From the NCBI GenBank assembly GCA_946886725.1, contig CAMPJF010000059.1:1-6513 (forward strand): a stretch of DNA of 6,513 bases, given 5' to 3'. Under the pieces are notes generated by a model. The model was not told the origin of the DNA. It was given only the letters and a program-made list of their open reading frames with translations, and did no database searches. The translations under genes and the position numbers were made by a program. The stretch is from an uncultured Candidatus Saccharibacteria bacterium (GTDB lineage: Bacteria > Patescibacteria > Saccharimonadia > Saccharimonadales > UBA6022). Position 1 is the stretch's first letter, and every line of letters starts with the position of its first letter. Positions 6,047 through 6,513 of this stretch are shown one piece after another.

Positions 6047-6075
6047 AGTGTACTTTATATAGCCTGGCCAGACAA
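6047..6075 (-). promoter_or_regulatory. Promoter of the small membrane protein gene, leaderless geometry
   Basis: On the minus strand TTGTCT (6075-6070) and TACACT (6052-6047) are separated by 17 bases, and the ATG follows the -10 by exactly six bases. The 8-base palindrome CTGGCCAG (6064-6071) spans the -35/spacer junction and might be a protein site, though one this short can arise by chance. Confidence 0.55.
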
Positions 6076-6126
6076 GCCGTAGCGCCAACAGCACTCCTTA
6101 CGACCCCGACTGGAGGTATCTATTTT

Positions 6127-6155
6127 TTGACAAAGCGCAAAGCAGAATATATAGT
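6127..6155 (+). promoter_or_regulatory. Consensus promoter of the HxlR regulator gene, leaderless geometry
   Basis: TTGACA (6127-6132), a 17-base spacer and TATAGT (6150-6155) form the best sigma-70-type promoter in the window. Six bases separate the -10 from the ATG, so transcription should start at the initiation codon. The AT-rich dyad ATATA-n7-TATAT (6147-6163) covers the -10 and the start codon and could be an autoregulatory operator. The 51 bases between this promoter and the divergent one (6076-6126) hold nothing else I can support. Confidence 0.7.
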
Positions 6156-6161
6156 AAGTAT

Positions 6162-6485
6162 ATGATCACAGCAGAAAAAACAATCGGCTGCGTAAAGGCC
6201 GCAACAGAAATCTTAGGCGACAAATGGACGCCTCAGTTGCTACGTTATTTTGCTAATGAAAAATCCGTGCGCTTTTGCCATCTCCAAGACCTTGTTGGCG
6301 GCATCAATCCACGTACACTTTCCGCCCGGCTCACACATCTTGAGCAAGAAGATATCATCGAGAAGGTAGCAGTCAGCTCGCCAGCTCGCTGCGAATATCA
6401 TTTGACTGAGAAGGGCAAGGAGCTCCTGCCAATTCTTCGCGACATGGAACGATGGAGTACTCGGTATAGTCACCACAATGGCTAA
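6162..6485 (+). CDS. HxlR family winged-helix transcriptional regulator
   Basis: A 107-residue DNA-binding protein of the HxlR/MarR-like group (PF01638), normal in length and expected to act as a dimer. Family features in order are a Cys near the N-terminus (C10, the position used for thiol sensing in members such as YodB and HypR), ILGDKWTPQLL (17-27), the first helix of the wing-helix domain, RFCHLQDLVGGINPRTLSAR (37-56), the helix-turn-helix, LEQEDIIEKV (60-69), the wing with SPARCEYHLTEKGKEL (73-88), and a final dimerisation helix ending in W98. Further cysteines are at 39 and 77. HxlR proteins often respond to quinones, aldehydes or oxidants and commonly regulate a neighbouring or divergent gene; here that would be the small membrane protein. 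No Shine-Dalgarno site precedes the ATG, in keeping with the promoter six bases upstream. Stop is TAA. Confidence 0.93.
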   Translation: MITAEKTIGCVKAATEILGDKWTPQLLRYFANEKSVRFCHLQDLVGGINPRTLSARLTHLEQEDIIEKVAVSSPARCEYHLTEKGKELLPILRDMERWSTRYSHHNG

Positions 6486-6513
6486 GCACACTCTCAGCAT
6501 AGTTATATAAAAT

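Noticed and set aside
6041..6094. Longer N-terminus for the small membrane protein (GTG at 6094 or TTG near 6088 with AAGGAG upstream)
   Set aside because: The added residues would be encoded across the well-spaced -35/-10 pair, and the basic MVKKSSK start is the more natural N-terminus. AAGGAG before the TTG keeps this from being fully excluded.
6095..6128. Possible terminator (CTCC...GGAG then a T-run) between the divergent genes
   Set aside because: The stem is only four base pairs with a large loop, and no transcript is expected to end there; the T-run forms the start of the HxlR -35.
6500..6513. AT-rich TTATATAAAAT at the right edge as a promoter of the next gene
   Set aside because: It resembles a -10, but no -35 is visible and the window ends before any start codon, so it cannot be judged.

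Overview
The window carries nine protein genes, one of them cut by the left edge, packed with short intergenic gaps. No RNA gene, transposon, CRISPR array or phage element was seen. Moderate GC, very compact spacing, the standard genetic code, and the style of the proteins suggest a small-genome bacterium of the Candidate Phyla Radiation, most like Candidatus Saccharibacteria (TM7). That placement is inferred from general familiarity with the families, not from a search. All eight visible stops are TAG (5) or TAA (3), and no gene needs in-frame TGA to be read through, so the TGA=Gly code of Gracilibacteria/Absconditabacteria is not in use here.

Left block, minus strand (1-1974): the N-terminal 208 codons of an AI-2E-family polytopic membrane protein, preceded upstream by a complete tRNA-guanine transglycosylase gene (tgt). 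The TGT keeps its catalytic aspartates and zinc ligands but differs from the classical preQ1-specific enzymes at two base-pocket positions. A short divergent control region (1975-2053) separates tgt from the rightward genes and contains a small dyad, TATAG-TG-CTATA, overlapping the -10 element(s).

Centre, plus strand (2054-5871): a flavodoxin-fold NAD(P)H-dependent FMN reductase, a 227-residue protein of unknown function, then a likely three-gene operon of yajQ (nucleotide-binding protein), a NatA/YhaQ-type ABC ATPase and its NatB/YhaP-type permease. The natB stop codon sits in the loop of a GC-rich hairpin that also ends the convergent gene on the other strand.

Right block (5900-6513): a 46-residue single-span membrane protein on the minus strand, transcribed divergently from an HxlR-family regulator. 

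The most striking non-coding pattern is how genes start. Three genes (yajQ, the small membrane protein and the HxlR regulator) have a good -10 hexamer exactly 6 bases before the ATG and no Shine-Dalgarno sequence, so their mRNAs should be leaderless. Five other genes have a recognisable Shine-Dalgarno sequence, the one before natA being weak; those opening a transcript tend to have an extended -10 of the form TGCTATAxx. Functionally the window combines tRNA modification, redox chemistry, export and a potentially redox-sensing regulator. A direct regulatory link among these is only a hypothesis.
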